A stretch of 64,000 bases of DNA, taken from Roseimarinus sediminis. Lineage in GTDB: Bacteria; Bacteroidota; Bacteroidia; Bacteroidales; Prolixibacteraceae. A model generated the notes under the pieces. The model saw only the letters and a list, made by a program, of their open reading frames with translations, was not told where the DNA came from and ran no database searches. Both the position numbers and the translations under genes were made by a program. How positions within the stretch are numbered: position 1 is the stretch's first letter; the number at the start of each line of letters is the position of its first letter. The stretch lies in NCBI RefSeq assembly GCF_050433125.1, contig NZ_JBNPXV010000017.1:25765-89764 (forward strand). Direction: 5' to 3'. Below, in pieces: positions 33,400 to 42,844 of the stretch.

Positions 33400-35400
33400 G
33401 TGAGAAAAACTTTCCTATTTACGCTGATAATTTCACTCTTTGTAATCGCTGCTCAGGCACAAATTCTGAATCCGGTAAGCTGGACCTTCGATTATAAAAA
33501 AATAGCCGATAATACCTACGAGTTGTATTTCGATGCCGAAATCGAAGATGGCTGGCATTTGTATTCGACCCGTGAAAACGATGGCGGCCCGATTGCCACT
33601 TCCATCAACTATGCTTCAAGTGATGGCTTTCAACTTAAGGGAGAACTGATTACAACTCCCGATCCGCTTAAGGTATTCGACAAAACCTTCAATATGGAAC
33701 TGGAGTACCTTGGCGATAAAGCCAGGTTTATACAGAAAATTGAAGTAACTGATCCCACCCTGAAAAAAATTGAAGGTTATGTTGAGTTCATGAGTTGCGA
33801 CGATGAAAGTTGTACACCACCTACCGAAGCCGATTTTGTTTTTAGCATTGGCGCTGGGAGTGACGTTCCCGAAAGCAAGGATGAAGGGGCCATCGTAATC
33901 AACGATAATATCAAATCGGATGCGGGACGCGGACTTTTTATTTTCTTCCTTTTTTCTTTTTTGGCTGGATTGGCAGCCATACTAACACCCTGCGTTTTCC
34001 CAATGATTCCGATGACGGTTTCATTTTTTATGCACAGCGGACAGTCGAAAGCACGTTCGCGCCTGAATGCAGCTTTCTATGGTTTTTCAATTATAGCCAT
34101 CTATACCATTATTGGCACCCTGGTTGCCGTATTGTTCGGCCCGGGTGCAGCCAACTGGCTTAGTACACACTGGTTGCCCAACATTATTTTCTTCCTGGTT
34201 TTCATCATTTTTGCTTTTTCATTCTTTGGAATGTTTGAAATCGTACTTCCAAGCTGGATGGTGAACAAGGCCGATAAGGGGGCCGACAGAGGTGGTTTCA
34301 TGGGTTCATTCTTCATGGCATTAACTCTTGTGCTCGTTTCTTTTTCGTGTACAGGCCCTATTGTAGGCGCCATTCTGGTTGAATCGGCAGGAGGTGCTGT
34401 TCTGAAACCAATTATCGGAATGTTTGGATTTGCCCTGGCCTTTGCCTTGCCTTTTACACTTTTTGCCCTGTTCCCGCAATGGTTAAATAACCTGCCTAAA
34501 TCGGGAGGATGGCTTAACTCGGTGAAAGTAGTGCTTGGTTTTATCGAGCTGGCATTGGGACTCAAATTCCTGAGTGTGGCCGATCAGACTTACCACTGGG
34601 GTTTGCTCGACCGTGAAATCTATATTGCCATTTGGATTGTCATTTTTACCCTGCTTGGAATTTACCTGTTGGGTAAAATCAAATTTGCCCACGACAGCGA
34701 TGTGAAGCATGTTTCTGTGCCCCGATTGATGCTCTCGATCATTTCGTTTTCCTTTGTGGTTTATCTTATTCCAGGGATGTTCGGTGCACCGCTGAAAGCC
34801 ATTTCAGGCTACATGCCCCCCATGTCGACCCACGACTTTGATTTACATAAGATTATCAGAGAGGAAGTAGAACTGGTAACCCATAGTAATGGTGCTAACG
34901 CTTATTTCGATGAAACACCCGAAGGTTGTGAGGAGCCTAAGTTTGCCGACTTGTTGCATCTTCCCCACGGACTCAAGGGTTACTTCGATTACGAACAGGG
35001 ATTGGCCTGTGCCCGTGCAAGTGGCAAACCTTTGTTTATCGATTTTACCGGCCACGGCTGTGTGAATTGCAGAGAAATGGAAGCCACCGTATGGAGCGAT
35101 GCCAGGGTGCTCGACCGCTTAAAGAACGACTTTGTGATTGTAGCCTTGTACGTTGACGATAAAACCAAATTGCCCGAATCGGAATGGATCACTTCGGACT
35201 ACGATGGCAAAGTGAAGAAAACCATTGGTAAAAAATACGCCGATTTTCAGATTGCCCGTTTTGGGGTAAACGCTCAACCCTACTATGTGATTCTCGATCA
35301 TGAGGAAGAAATGCTGGTGCAGCCCAAGGCCCGTGACCTGAATCCCGATAACTTTGTTAAGTTCCTTGATCAGGCCCTGGCAGAATTTGAAAAAAGATAA
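33400..35400 (+). CDS. DsbD-like thiol:disulfide interchange protein
   Basis: 666 residues from a GTG at 33400, which gives a clean signal peptide (RKTFLFTLIISLFVIAAQA). A TTG at 33370 would add ten residues before it. Order: a periplasmic DsbD-alpha-like domain (about 22-160), a hydrophobic domain of about eight helices (175-470), and a thioredoxin-like domain (about 510-660). Key cysteines: Cys198 in LTPCVFPM, Cys317 in FSCTGP, and the CVNC pair at 554 and 557 in GHGCVNCREME. The protein moves electrons from cytoplasmic thioredoxin to periplasmic thiol proteins, for example for cytochrome c maturation. It lies alone between two terminators. High confidence. Confidence 0.92.
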   Translation: MRKTFLFTLIISLFVIAAQAQILNPVSWTFDYKKIADNTYELYFDAEIEDGWHLYSTRENDGGPIATSINYASSDGFQLKGELITTPDPLKVFDKTFNMELEYLGDKARFIQKIEVTDPTLKKIEGYVEFMSCDDESCTPPTEADFVFSIGAGSDVPESKDEGAIVINDNIKSDAGRGLFIFFLFSFLAGLAAILTPCVFPMIPMTVSFFMHSGQSKARSRLNAAFYGFSIIAIYTIIGTLVAVLFGPGAANWLSTHWLPNIIFFLVFIIFAFSFFGMFEIVLPSWMVNKADKGADRGGFMGSFFMALTLVLVSFSCTGPIVGAILVESAGGAVLKPIIGMFGFALAFALPFTLFALFPQWLNNLPKSGGWLNSVKVVLGFIELALGLKFLSVADQTYHWGLLDREIYIAIWIVIFTLLGIYLLGKIKFAHDSDVKHVSVPRLMLSIISFSFVVYLIPGMFGAPLKAISGYMPPMSTHDFDLHKIIREEVELVTHSNGANAYFDETPEGCEEPKFADLLHLPHGLKGYFDYEQGLACARASGKPLFIDFTGHGCVNCREMEATVWSDARVLDRLKNDFVIVALYVDDKTKLPESEWITSDYDGKVKKTIGKKYADFQIARFGVNAQPYYVILDHEEEMLVQPKARDLNPDNFVKFLDQALAEFEKR

Positions 35401-35417
35401 AAAATCGTATCAGGAGA

Positions 35418-35451
35418 TAAAAAAGGTGTTTCAGTTTGAGACACCTTTTTT
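35418..35451 (+). terminator. Terminator of the DsbD-like gene
   Basis: AAAAAGGTGTTTCA, a three-base loop, and TGAGACACCTTTTTT form a stem with one G-T pair and a T-run. It may work in both directions. Confidence 0.88.
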
Positions 35452-35526
35452 GTTCTGTATTTTCTTTACTTTTATCTCCTGCCTGTTGCGGTAATTTTCA
35501 TTTTTACACCTTAAAACCATTCATCC

Positions 35527-36888
35527 ATGAAACGATTAGTAAGTAGCCTGAGTGCTTTTATTTTCCTCCTCTTTTTTGTTGCTTGTCAAAGCGAAACGGA
35601 AGTTGAACATCTTTTAGGCAGGGAAGAAATTCTGGAGCAAATCACTGAGCCGGTAATTCCTTCGAATGTTGTTTACTTGTCTGATTTTGGTGGCCGTGGC
35701 GATTCTTTAAGCGATAACAAAGCGGCGTTTGATGCAGCCATTAAAAAGCTGAAAGAAGCGGGAGGGGGCAGGCTGGTGGTTTCCTCAGGTACTTATCTGG
35801 TAAATGGCCCCATCCATCTGGTAAGTAACATGGATTTGCATCTCGAGAAAGGAGCGACCATCCGCTTCAGTTCGGTGCCGGAGCATTACCTGCCTGTGGT
35901 GGAAACCAGCTGGGAAGGAACTTTTCTTTACAATTACAGTCCGTTTATTTATGCAAAACAGTGCAGCAATTTAATGATTAGCGGCGAGGGGGTCATCGAC
36001 GGCGAAGGAGCTGCACCCTGGTCCGACTGGAAAGCAAAACAGCAGTCCGATCAGCAGCTTAGCCGCGATATGAATCACCAGGGGGTTCCGCTTGAGAAGC
36101 GAATTTTTGGTGAAGGCCATTTTCTGCGTCCTCACCTCATTCAGTTTTTCGATTGCGAGCAGGTAATGGTCGAAGGGGTTCGAATTGAAGATTCGCCCTT
36201 CTGGTGTGTACATTTGTTGCGTTGTGAAAATGTGATTGTTCGTGGAATCAGTTTTAATGCCCACAACAAAAACAACGACGGGATCGACCCGGAATATTCA
36301 CGAAATGTGTTAATCGAGGATGTTCAGTTCAACAATTCCGACGACAATGTGGCCATCAAAGCCGGGCGCGATGACGAGGGCAGATCGTCGAAACATGGAT
36401 CTGAAAACATCATTGTACGTAATTGTCATTTTAAGGGACTGCATGCCTTTGTTATCGGGAGTGAAATGTCGGCTGGAGTGCAAAATGTACATGTGTACGA
36501 TTGTGATTTTGCCGGCGATCTGAAGCGGGGAATCTATTTGAAATCAAATCCCGACAGGGGCGGTTTTATCCGCAATGTATTCGTCAGCAATCTCCGGTTT
36601 GGAAAGGTGGAAGATGCCATTTACATTACTTCGTATTATCATAATGAGGGCGAAGGACATCAAACCGAAATAGCGAATATTCACTTTGAAAACCTGAGCT
36701 TTATGGAAGCTACAGGGACTGGAATTGTATTGCAGGGCTTTCCTGATAAAAAGCTAAGCAATATTTATCTCCGGAATGTTAACATTAAATCGGCAGCAAA
36801 TGCCCTGACCATGACCGATACCGAAAATATAACAATGAGCAACGTGCTGATCGGTGAGCCAGCCACAGTGCCTTCGGCTGTTCATTAA
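35527..36888 (+). CDS. GH28-family (polygalacturonase-like) lipoprotein
   Basis: 453 residues. A lipoprotein signal ends at Cys20 (LLFFVAC), so it is attached to a membrane. The right-handed beta-helix of glycoside hydrolase family 28 begins with a pectate-lyase-like FGGRGDSLSDNKAAFDAAI. The active-site signatures are NNDGID, NSDDNVAIK with the paired aspartates, a LHAFVIGSE segment keeping the His, and RGIYLKS. Such enzymes cleave galacturonan or related uronic acid polymers. There is no SusC/SusD pair or other carbohydrate genes next to it, so the substrate is not shown. Convergent with map. Family call is firm. Confidence 0.92.
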   Translation: MKRLVSSLSAFIFLLFFVACQSETEVEHLLGREEILEQITEPVIPSNVVYLSDFGGRGDSLSDNKAAFDAAIKKLKEAGGGRLVVSSGTYLVNGPIHLVSNMDLHLEKGATIRFSSVPEHYLPVVETSWEGTFLYNYSPFIYAKQCSNLMISGEGVIDGEGAAPWSDWKAKQQSDQQLSRDMNHQGVPLEKRIFGEGHFLRPHLIQFFDCEQVMVEGVRIEDSPFWCVHLLRCENVIVRGISFNAHNKNNDGIDPEYSRNVLIEDVQFNNSDDNVAIKAGRDDEGRSSKHGSENIIVRNCHFKGLHAFVIGSEMSAGVQNVHVYDCDFAGDLKRGIYLKSNPDRGGFIRNVFVSNLRFGKVEDAIYITSYYHNEGEGHQTEIANIHFENLSFMEATGTGIVLQGFPDKKLSNIYLRNVNIKSAANALTMTDTENITMSNVLIGEPATVPSAVH

Positions 36889-36932
36889 GGATTGAATTCC
36901 GGGTGCAACAATGTTGTTCAGCTTAATCAGGC

Positions 36933-37706
36933 TTAACCATTGTATGCTCCATCGACATCGGTAAGAACCTCAACCCCTGTTTCGGTAACCAGCAAGGTGT
37001 GTTCGAACTGAGCCGATAACTTGCCATCGATGGTGCGGGCAGTCCAGCCGTCGTGTTTGTCAACTTTACAGCGCGATTTGCCCATGTTAATCATGGGCTC
37101 AATAGTGAAAGTCATTCCGGGCTCCATGACGGCACCGGTATTTCGGCGGGCAATGTGTTCAACCTGTGGCTCTTCGTGGAAATCGATTCCCACTCCATGG
37201 CCGCAAAACTCATAAACCACCGAATAGCCTTTGGCTTTGGCATAACGTGAAATGGCAAAGCCAATGTTGCCAAAACGATTTCCGGGTGCTACCTGCTGTA
37301 TTCCCAGGTTAAGGCAGTGAAGCGTATCATCAATCAGTTGCTGTGCTTTGGGATCGATGGGGTCGATGGAGAACATTTTACTGGTATCACCATAGTATCC
37401 ATCGAGTATGGTGGTAACATCAATATTGAAAATATCACCTTCTTTCAAAATGGTATCGGGCGAAGGAATGCCATGGCAAACCACTTCGTTTAGCGAAATA
37501 CACGATGATTTGGGATAGTCGTGGTAACCCAGTGTGGCTGGTATGGCACCATGGTCACGGATGTATTCTTCGATGATCCGATCGAGGTATTCAGTGCTTA
37601 CTCCTACTTTGATGTAGCCTTCAATCATTTTAAGTACGTTTCCTGCAAGCTGGCTGCTTCTCCTGATTCCTTCGATCTGTTCAGGTGTTTTTATGATAAT
37701 CCCCAT
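36933..37706 (-). CDS. map: Methionine aminopeptidase, type I
   Basis: 257 residues. The pita-bread fold motifs are present: YHDYPKSSCISLNEVVCHGI, the metal ligands Asp in FNIDVTTILDGYYGD (two), His in CGHGVGIDFHEEP, Glu in FTIEP and Glu in FEHTLLVTE. The enzyme removes the initiator methionine from new proteins. No SH3-type or zinc N-terminal extension, so it is the short type Ia form. It stands alone, divergent from the thioesterase. High confidence. Confidence 0.96.
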   Translation of the reverse strand: MGIIIKTPEQIEGIRRSSQLAGNVLKMIEGYIKVGVSTEYLDRIIEEYIRDHGAIPATLGYHDYPKSSCISLNEVVCHGIPSPDTILKEGDIFNIDVTTILDGYYGDTSKMFSIDPIDPKAQQLIDDTLHCLNLGIQQVAPGNRFGNIGFAISRYAKAKGYSVVYEFCGHGVGIDFHEEPQVEHIARRNTGAVMEPGMTFTIEPMINMGKSRCKVDKHDGWTARTIDGKLSAQFEHTLLVTETGVEVLTDVDGAYNG

Positions 37707-37763
37707 CGTAATAAAATTTTTTGCAAAAATGAGGATTAACAGCGGGTTTTCAAAACACTCTTC

Positions 37764-37771
37764 TAATTTTG
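37764..37771 (+). promoter_or_regulatory. -7 element for the thioesterase gene
   Basis: TAATTTTG fits TAnnTTTG and lies 28 bases before the ATG at 37800. Confidence 0.55.
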
Positions 37772-37799
37772 TACTTTCCGAAGTTGAAATAATACATTC

Positions 37800-38564
37800 A
37801 TGAAGAAATTAGAGATAAGGGCTGATGCTCCCCAAATTTATACCGAGACTTTTCGAATTCGTTCCTACCATGTTGACATCCATCAAAGGTTAACCCTGCC
37901 CAAGCTGTGTAGTTTTTTTCAGGAGGTGGCAGGTAATCACACCGTGGCTTGTGGAGTGGGTTGGGATGTGCTGCAGCGTGAAAATATCTTTTGGGTTTTG
38001 TCACGACTCAAAATAGAAATAAAGCGTTATCCTGTGTGGCAGGAGAAGATTACCATCCGAAGCTGGTCAAACGGGTTAAGCGGACTGATGGCCATCAGGC
38101 ACTTTCAGGTGTTGTCGGAAGAAGGCGAGGAGCTGGTGCGCGCCATTAGTTCATGGCTAACGGTCGACACTAGCAGCCGGAGAATCGTAAGGGCTAACAG
38201 GCTCATGGATGGCTTTCCTTTGAATGAAGAACGTTTATTTGATGAAAATCCTGAAAAGCTGATGCAACCCGAGCCGGAAATATCGGGAGAACCAGTTCCG
38301 GTATGTTTTACCGAAACCGACATGAACCAACACATGAACAATGTAAGTTACATTGATCGTATTATCAATGCCTATCCCTTTGACTTTCTAATGGAGCATC
38401 GGGTAAGTGGTTTCGAAATCAATTTTTTGAAAGAAGCTGTTCCGGGCGAGCTACTTAAAGTACAGCAACAGTCACTGGGCGAATTGTCCTTTCTCAACAA
38501 CATTGTAAATGCAGACGATGGCAGCGAGTTGGTTCGCACGCTGATGCGCTGGAGCCGGGTTTAA
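37800..38564 (+). CDS. Acyl-ACP thioesterase
   Basis: 254 residues with two hotdog domains. The first carries RIRSYHVDIHQRLTLPKLCSF and GVGWDVL; the second carries TDMNQHMNNVSYIDRI, which holds the Asn/His active-site pair of the family. The enzyme releases fatty acids from acyl carrier protein. Length and order match the bacterial FatA/FatB-like group. It is a single gene, divergent from map and convergent with the T9SS surface protein. High confidence in the family; chain length preference unknown. Confidence 0.92.
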   Translation: MKKLEIRADAPQIYTETFRIRSYHVDIHQRLTLPKLCSFFQEVAGNHTVACGVGWDVLQRENIFWVLSRLKIEIKRYPVWQEKITIRSWSNGLSGLMAIRHFQVLSEEGEELVRAISSWLTVDTSSRRIVRANRLMDGFPLNEERLFDENPEKLMQPEPEISGEPVPVCFTETDMNQHMNNVSYIDRIINAYPFDFLMEHRVSGFEINFLKEAVPGELLKVQQQSLGELSFLNNIVNADDGSELVRTLMRWSRV

Positions 38565-38585
38565 ACAGCATTTATTAAAAAATAA

Positions 38586-38616
38586 AAGAGGGATATTCGT
38601 TGCGAACATCCCTCTT
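38586..38616. terminator. Bidirectional terminator
   Basis: AAGAGGGAT (38586-38594) and ATCCCTCTT (38608-38616) form the outer stem, with an inner TTCG/CGAA pair. A-rich on the left and T-rich on the right, between the convergent thioesterase and surface-protein genes. Confidence 0.85.
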
Positions 38617-38633
38617 ACTTGTGTATTCAGAAT

Positions 38634-41600
38634 TTATTTTTTAATCACCCTGAACATGTTTTGTGCATTGTCACTTTCGACAACCATAAGGTACATGCCG
38701 GGTCTTTCAATGCTTACTTCGCCCGACAGGCCAATGTCATTCATACTTTTCACCTTGTTTCCAAGCAAATCGAAAACTATGATGCGCTTGACCGGTTCAT
38801 TGCTGGTGACGGTAAAGCTTGCGTTACTGATGGTAGGAAATACCTTAACCGCATTGTTCTCAAGACTTACACTACTGGTTCCAATGGTGAAGTTAATGGT
38901 ATAAGTAACGATGGTACTGCCATCCTCGGCGGTAACCACGATGGTGGTAACACCGGGTACACTTGCGGCATTGTTTATCACTGCGATGGCGGCCGAATTG
39001 CTTGTAGTTGCTGTCACAACAGGTACATTGCTTGTTCCCGCAGGAAGCACCACGTCGTAGCTTAGCTGGCTTGAGGCAAACCCTTCAATGCTTACACCAT
39101 CAACATTGATAGCACTTAAGCTGGCATCATCCGAAAGTTCGTAAGTGAAATTGACCGTGTAGGTGGCAGTTGTTTCGCCATCGCTTGCGGTAACATTTAC
39201 GGTACTGGTTCCCGGCAGGCTTTCTGCATTGGTAATAACAATGCTTGCTTCTGCATCGGTGCTGCTTGCCGTAAGTGCTGGCACCTCGCTAACACTGTTT
39301 TCAAGCACTACATCGTAGCTGTAGGTTGCAGGATCGAAACCATCAACTGTAGTGCCGTTAACTGCTAAATCGCTCAGGCTGGCATCGTTTGATGTTTCGA
39401 TGCTGAAAGTGATGGTATAGGTATTGATGGTAGTTCCGTCGGCTGCGGTAACCAGTACTGTGGCAACTCCGGGAACTGTGGCAGCATTGGTTACCACCGC
39501 TGTTGCCGCTGTATTGCTTGTACTGGCTGTTACGACAGGAGCACTGGTTGTTCCTTCTGGAAGCGCTATATCATAGTTCAGCTTGTACGATGCAAAAGTT
39601 TCGATGGTATCTCCATCGAGCATTAGACTGGCCAGTGTGGCATTGCTGCTCTCATCTTCAACAGGGAAGCTGATTGAACGCATGGCAATGGTATTGTCAT
39701 CCATTACACCACTGTAAATATTGCATTCGAAAACCGAACCAATCCAGGTGGCATCGTTCACATAACCACTTTTCCCGATGTAGGCAAGTGCATTACTCAG
39801 GTTCGAAATCAGTTTGGTACCGGTTACGGCAGTTCTGTTAACCAGTAGTCCGTCGATGTACCAGCTGATTGAATCGTAGGTAAGTGTACTAACAACATGG
39901 TGGGGCATGCCATCGTCGAGCAGAAGACCGTCGACCCCATTTTCTACACCCCAGGGGCTTGAATAACTTCCGGTTGAAATGGCTGCACGACTTTTTCCAC
40001 CATTGGCAACAGCAGTATAATAATAGTCGGTTCCAAATGATCCGGTGGTGTTTCCGAAATAAGTCAACATGGTATTTCCGCCGTTTTCACCACTACCTGC
40101 AGTGATGTAAGCTTCGACAGTGATTGCAGGATAGGTGTTAATGGCAATTTCTTCGCCGGGCAGTTCAATGTATTGTCCCTGTTCCAGCGCAATGTAGGTT
40201 CCATTTTCAACAGTACCACCGGCTATTACTCCGTCAGCTCCACCTACCACGTCTTTGGCTGTGCCATCGGCAAAGGTATAAGCATGTTTCAGGCTTAATG
40301 ATGTTTCAACTACGTAATGTATTACATATTTGAGGCTGTAAATGCCATCGGCTGAAGTGACTGTTAACTCAATGGCTCCCATGTTTCCGTTGATGGCATG
40401 ATTTCCGGTTCCTTCAAGGGTGACTGACTGGTCGCGCGGACTTGCATTGACGTTAACAGATGTAGTTCCTTCTGCAAGCGTTACATAGTACTCGGTGGTT
40501 TTACTGTTAAATCCTGGTTTGAATGAAACGCCTTCGATGTATAGCGTGTCGAGATCAAGGTTTGCTCTTGGGAATGATTCAACATAAGTACCACCAGTAA
40601 TGAGTCCGTTTAGTGGATTGGTCGTTGCGTCAAGTGCATAACTTGGTGTAGGAACATCAAAGTTGTAGTAAGCCAGCAAACCGTTTTCACTTCCGCTTAA
40701 TATTTCGTAGCTGTTGGCTTCTATTGTTTCCTGCGATAATGAATCGTTCCAGATCCTCACTTCGTCAATTAATCCGTTAAACGCACGGGCTTCGGCATCG
40801 CTGTCCCATCCAAGGTAAAGTTTGCCTTTTGAAAAGTCGATGGGATCGCTGCTAACCGTCATGCTTGTTTTTACCCCATCGAGATAGATGGTCCGGCTGT
40901 TGGCTGTCATTACCACTGCAACATGGTGCCAAACATCGGGCGCTACCACATCGGCCAGGGTGCCATATTCCTCGGGAATATTACTCATATAGCGCAAACG
41001 GCCTGCTCCCTGCCAGTCTGATGAATATTGGATGCCTGCATGTCCGTCTTCCGAACGGAGGTAAAGCATACCGGTATTGGCAGCCTGACTTCCGTTAGGT
41101 TTCATCCACATTTCGATGGTATAAGGGAAATTGTATAATGAAAGCCCCGAAAGATTAATATTGCTTTCATTTCCATTGCCTCCGGGCAGGCTGATGGCAT
41201 AGTTCTTACCATCGGCTTCCTCGATGTTCAGTTGATAAGTTGTTGATGTACTGGCATCGGCCGAAGTAACAGTAAGTGAAGCAGTGCCTGTTCCATTACT
41301 TAGTGTAACTGTTCCGTTCCCGCTAACTGTTGCCTCTCCGAATGTAGCAATACCATTCACATCAACACTGGTTGTTCCGGAAGGTACAACAACCTGGTAG
41401 TTCAGTTCGTATTTGTTGAATACAGGATGAAGTGCGCCCGCTGAAACATCAATGCCCGACAGGGTTGCATCCGAAGAGCCTTCGTCTACAAAGATCTCGA
41501 CGAAGTACGAATATTCAGATCCGTCGAGTCCGGTTACAATAATTTCAACTCCGATGCCATCGCCGGAAAAATTAACAATGCCGTTACTGATTTCATTACC

Positions 41601-42488
41601 AAGCCCATCATACATGGCTACAGAAGAGCCAGCTTCTGTGGTTTCATAGCTGAGCTGGATTGAAGTGGTTCCATAAGGAACGAGTAGCTCGTATTCTGAA
41701 TTCTCAGAACTAAATTCCGGCGATATTGTTCCTTCGCTTGGCGTAAGTGATGCCAATGTTGGGATGGAGGTTTCGATTGGAAAGTCGAGTGAACGTTCAA
41801 GGACGGTTGCATCATCCATGATACCACTGTAAATGTTAAATTCAAACAGTGTTCCCAGCCATGTGGGGTCGTTGGCATAACCACCTCTTCCAAGCCAGGC
41901 AAAGTCGTTACTCAGGTTGGCAATGCTGTTGTGTGCGTCAAAAGCCGTATTGCCAATGAATACACCGTTTACATACAGATTCAGATTGTTGCTTTCCATG
42001 GTCACTACCAGGTGGTAGGTTGCGTTGAGTGTATTGGAGGGGTCGAAGGTAACCGCATTTTCTGCCGCCCAGGGTTCAGCCACGTTGCCGCATGAAATGG
42101 CAGCTCTTGTTGCAGGTCCATCCCAGTGGCTGGGGGCAAGAAAAGTACCATTGGCACCCAAACCGGGTGAGCCTTCCGAACCACCAAAATACCACAGCAT
42201 TGAATTGTCCGGGGTAATTGTAGTGGCCATCGTGTAGGCCTCAAAAGTAATGCTGGAGTAAGTGTTAATTGCAATTTCGGCGGCAGGCAGTTCAATATAA
42301 GCACCATTTTCAGCCGATACAAAAGCCCCGTTGATTACATTTCCACCAACAAATGATCCATTGGCTCCGCTCACTTCATCGTTGGCGGTTCCATCACTAA
42401 AGGTGTACGAATGTTTCAGTGTTAACTGTGCAAAAGCAAAGTGAACAAACAGAAAAGAAATAGCTAATAGAAGTAAATTTTTTTTCAT
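38634..42488 (-). CDS. T9SS-exported multidomain LamG/cadherin-like surface protein
   Basis: 1284 residues. Signal peptide at about 1-20 (ends FAFAQ). A LamG/concanavalin-like domain spans about 21-230 (LKHSYTFSDGTAND), then cadherin-like beta-sandwich modules span to about 425. A second LamG (about 430-620, with MWMKPNG and LIDEVRIWNDSLS), another beta-sandwich, and a third LamG (about 745-955) that closely resembles the first follow. Three tandem modules of about 83 residues (NDASLSDLAVNG, DDASLSAINVDG and similar) come next. The last 70 residues are a type A T9SS sorting domain (VFPTISNASFTV ... GMYLMVV ... IKK). It is therefore exported by type IX secretion and probably attached to the surface. 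No catalytic residues seen; binding or adhesion is likely. Module borders are approximate. Confidence 0.88.
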   Translation of the reverse strand: MKKNLLLLAISFLFVHFAFAQLTLKHSYTFSDGTANDEVSGANGSFVGGNVINGAFVSAENGAYIELPAAEIAINTYSSITFEAYTMATTITPDNSMLWYFGGSEGSPGLGANGTFLAPSHWDGPATRAAISCGNVAEPWAAENAVTFDPSNTLNATYHLVVTMESNNLNLYVNGVFIGNTAFDAHNSIANLSNDFAWLGRGGYANDPTWLGTLFEFNIYSGIMDDATVLERSLDFPIETSIPTLASLTPSEGTISPEFSSENSEYELLVPYGTTSIQLSYETTEAGSSVAMYDGLGNEISNGIVNFSGDGIGVEIIVTGLDGSEYSYFVEIFVDEGSSDATLSGIDVSAGALHPVFNKYELNYQVVVPSGTTSVDVNGIATFGEATVSGNGTVTLSNGTGTASLTVTSADASTSTTYQLNIEEADGKNYAISLPGGNGNESNINLSGLSLYNFPYTIEMWMKPNGSQAANTGMLYLRSEDGHAGIQYSSDWQGAGRLRYMSNIPEEYGTLADVVAPDVWHHVAVVMTANSRTIYLDGVKTSMTVSSDPIDFSKGKLYLGWDSDAEARAFNGLIDEVRIWNDSLSQETIEANSYEILSGSENGLLAYYNFDVPTPSYALDATTNPLNGLITGGTYVESFPRANLDLDTLYIEGVSFKPGFNSKTTEYYVTLAEGTTSVNVNASPRDQSVTLEGTGNHAINGNMGAIELTVTSADGIYSLKYVIHYVVETSLSLKHAYTFADGTAKDVVGGADGVIAGGTVENGTYIALEQGQYIELPGEEIAINTYPAITVEAYITAGSGENGGNTMLTYFGNTTGSFGTDYYYTAVANGGKSRAAISTGSYSSPWGVENGVDGLLLDDGMPHHVVSTLTYDSISWYIDGLLVNRTAVTGTKLISNLSNALAYIGKSGYVNDATWIGSVFECNIYSGVMDDNTIAMRSISFPVEDESSNATLASLMLDGDTIETFASYKLNYDIALPEGTTSAPVVTASTSNTAATAVVTNAATVPGVATVLVTAADGTTINTYTITFSIETSNDASLSDLAVNGTTVDGFDPATYSYDVVLENSVSEVPALTASSTDAEASIVITNAESLPGTSTVNVTASDGETTATYTVNFTYELSDDASLSAINVDGVSIEGFASSQLSYDVVLPAGTSNVPVVTATTSNSAAIAVINNAASVPGVTTIVVTAEDGSTIVTYTINFTIGTSSVSLENNAVKVFPTISNASFTVTSNEPVKRIIVFDLLGNKVKSMNDIGLSGEVSIERPGMYLMVVESDNAQNMFRVIKK

Positions 42489-42844
42489 AGTAAGAAGTTA
42501 TTGTGTGTCTTGTATTAATAATTTGTAATTAATATAAAAATCAAGATCAATTTATCAATTTAGATGATGTTGGCTCATCATGAATTCGACAATGAATTGA
42601 ATTTTTTCGGCATTTCAATTTTTCAAGTATTAAACAATGTCCAATAAATCAGCGATTATGTAGTGTAAAGGGGGGAGTTCAAATAATTAATCTGAATATG
42701 AAACAAGAAACGAAGGTGAATGGTTTAAGGGAAGGTCGAAAGGTTTTGTTGATCTTATTTTTTATTTGCAAATATTTGGAATTATCAAGTGTGAAAAAAC
42801 ACAGAACAAGCGAAAACTGAATAAATGTTTGTTCGCTGAGCCAA
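42489..42844. other. AT-rich gap, no gene seen
   Basis: The spacer lies between the surface-protein start and the miaA stop, and no supported reading frame was found in it. It probably holds the promoter and leader of the surface protein. A weak stem ATGATG/CATCAT at about 42564-42581 is the only structure noticed. Confidence 0.5.

Noticed and set aside
38640..42480. Tandem modules in the surface protein gene considered as a DNA repeat or CRISPR-like array
   Set aside because: The repeats are at protein level with diverged DNA and lie within one open frame.
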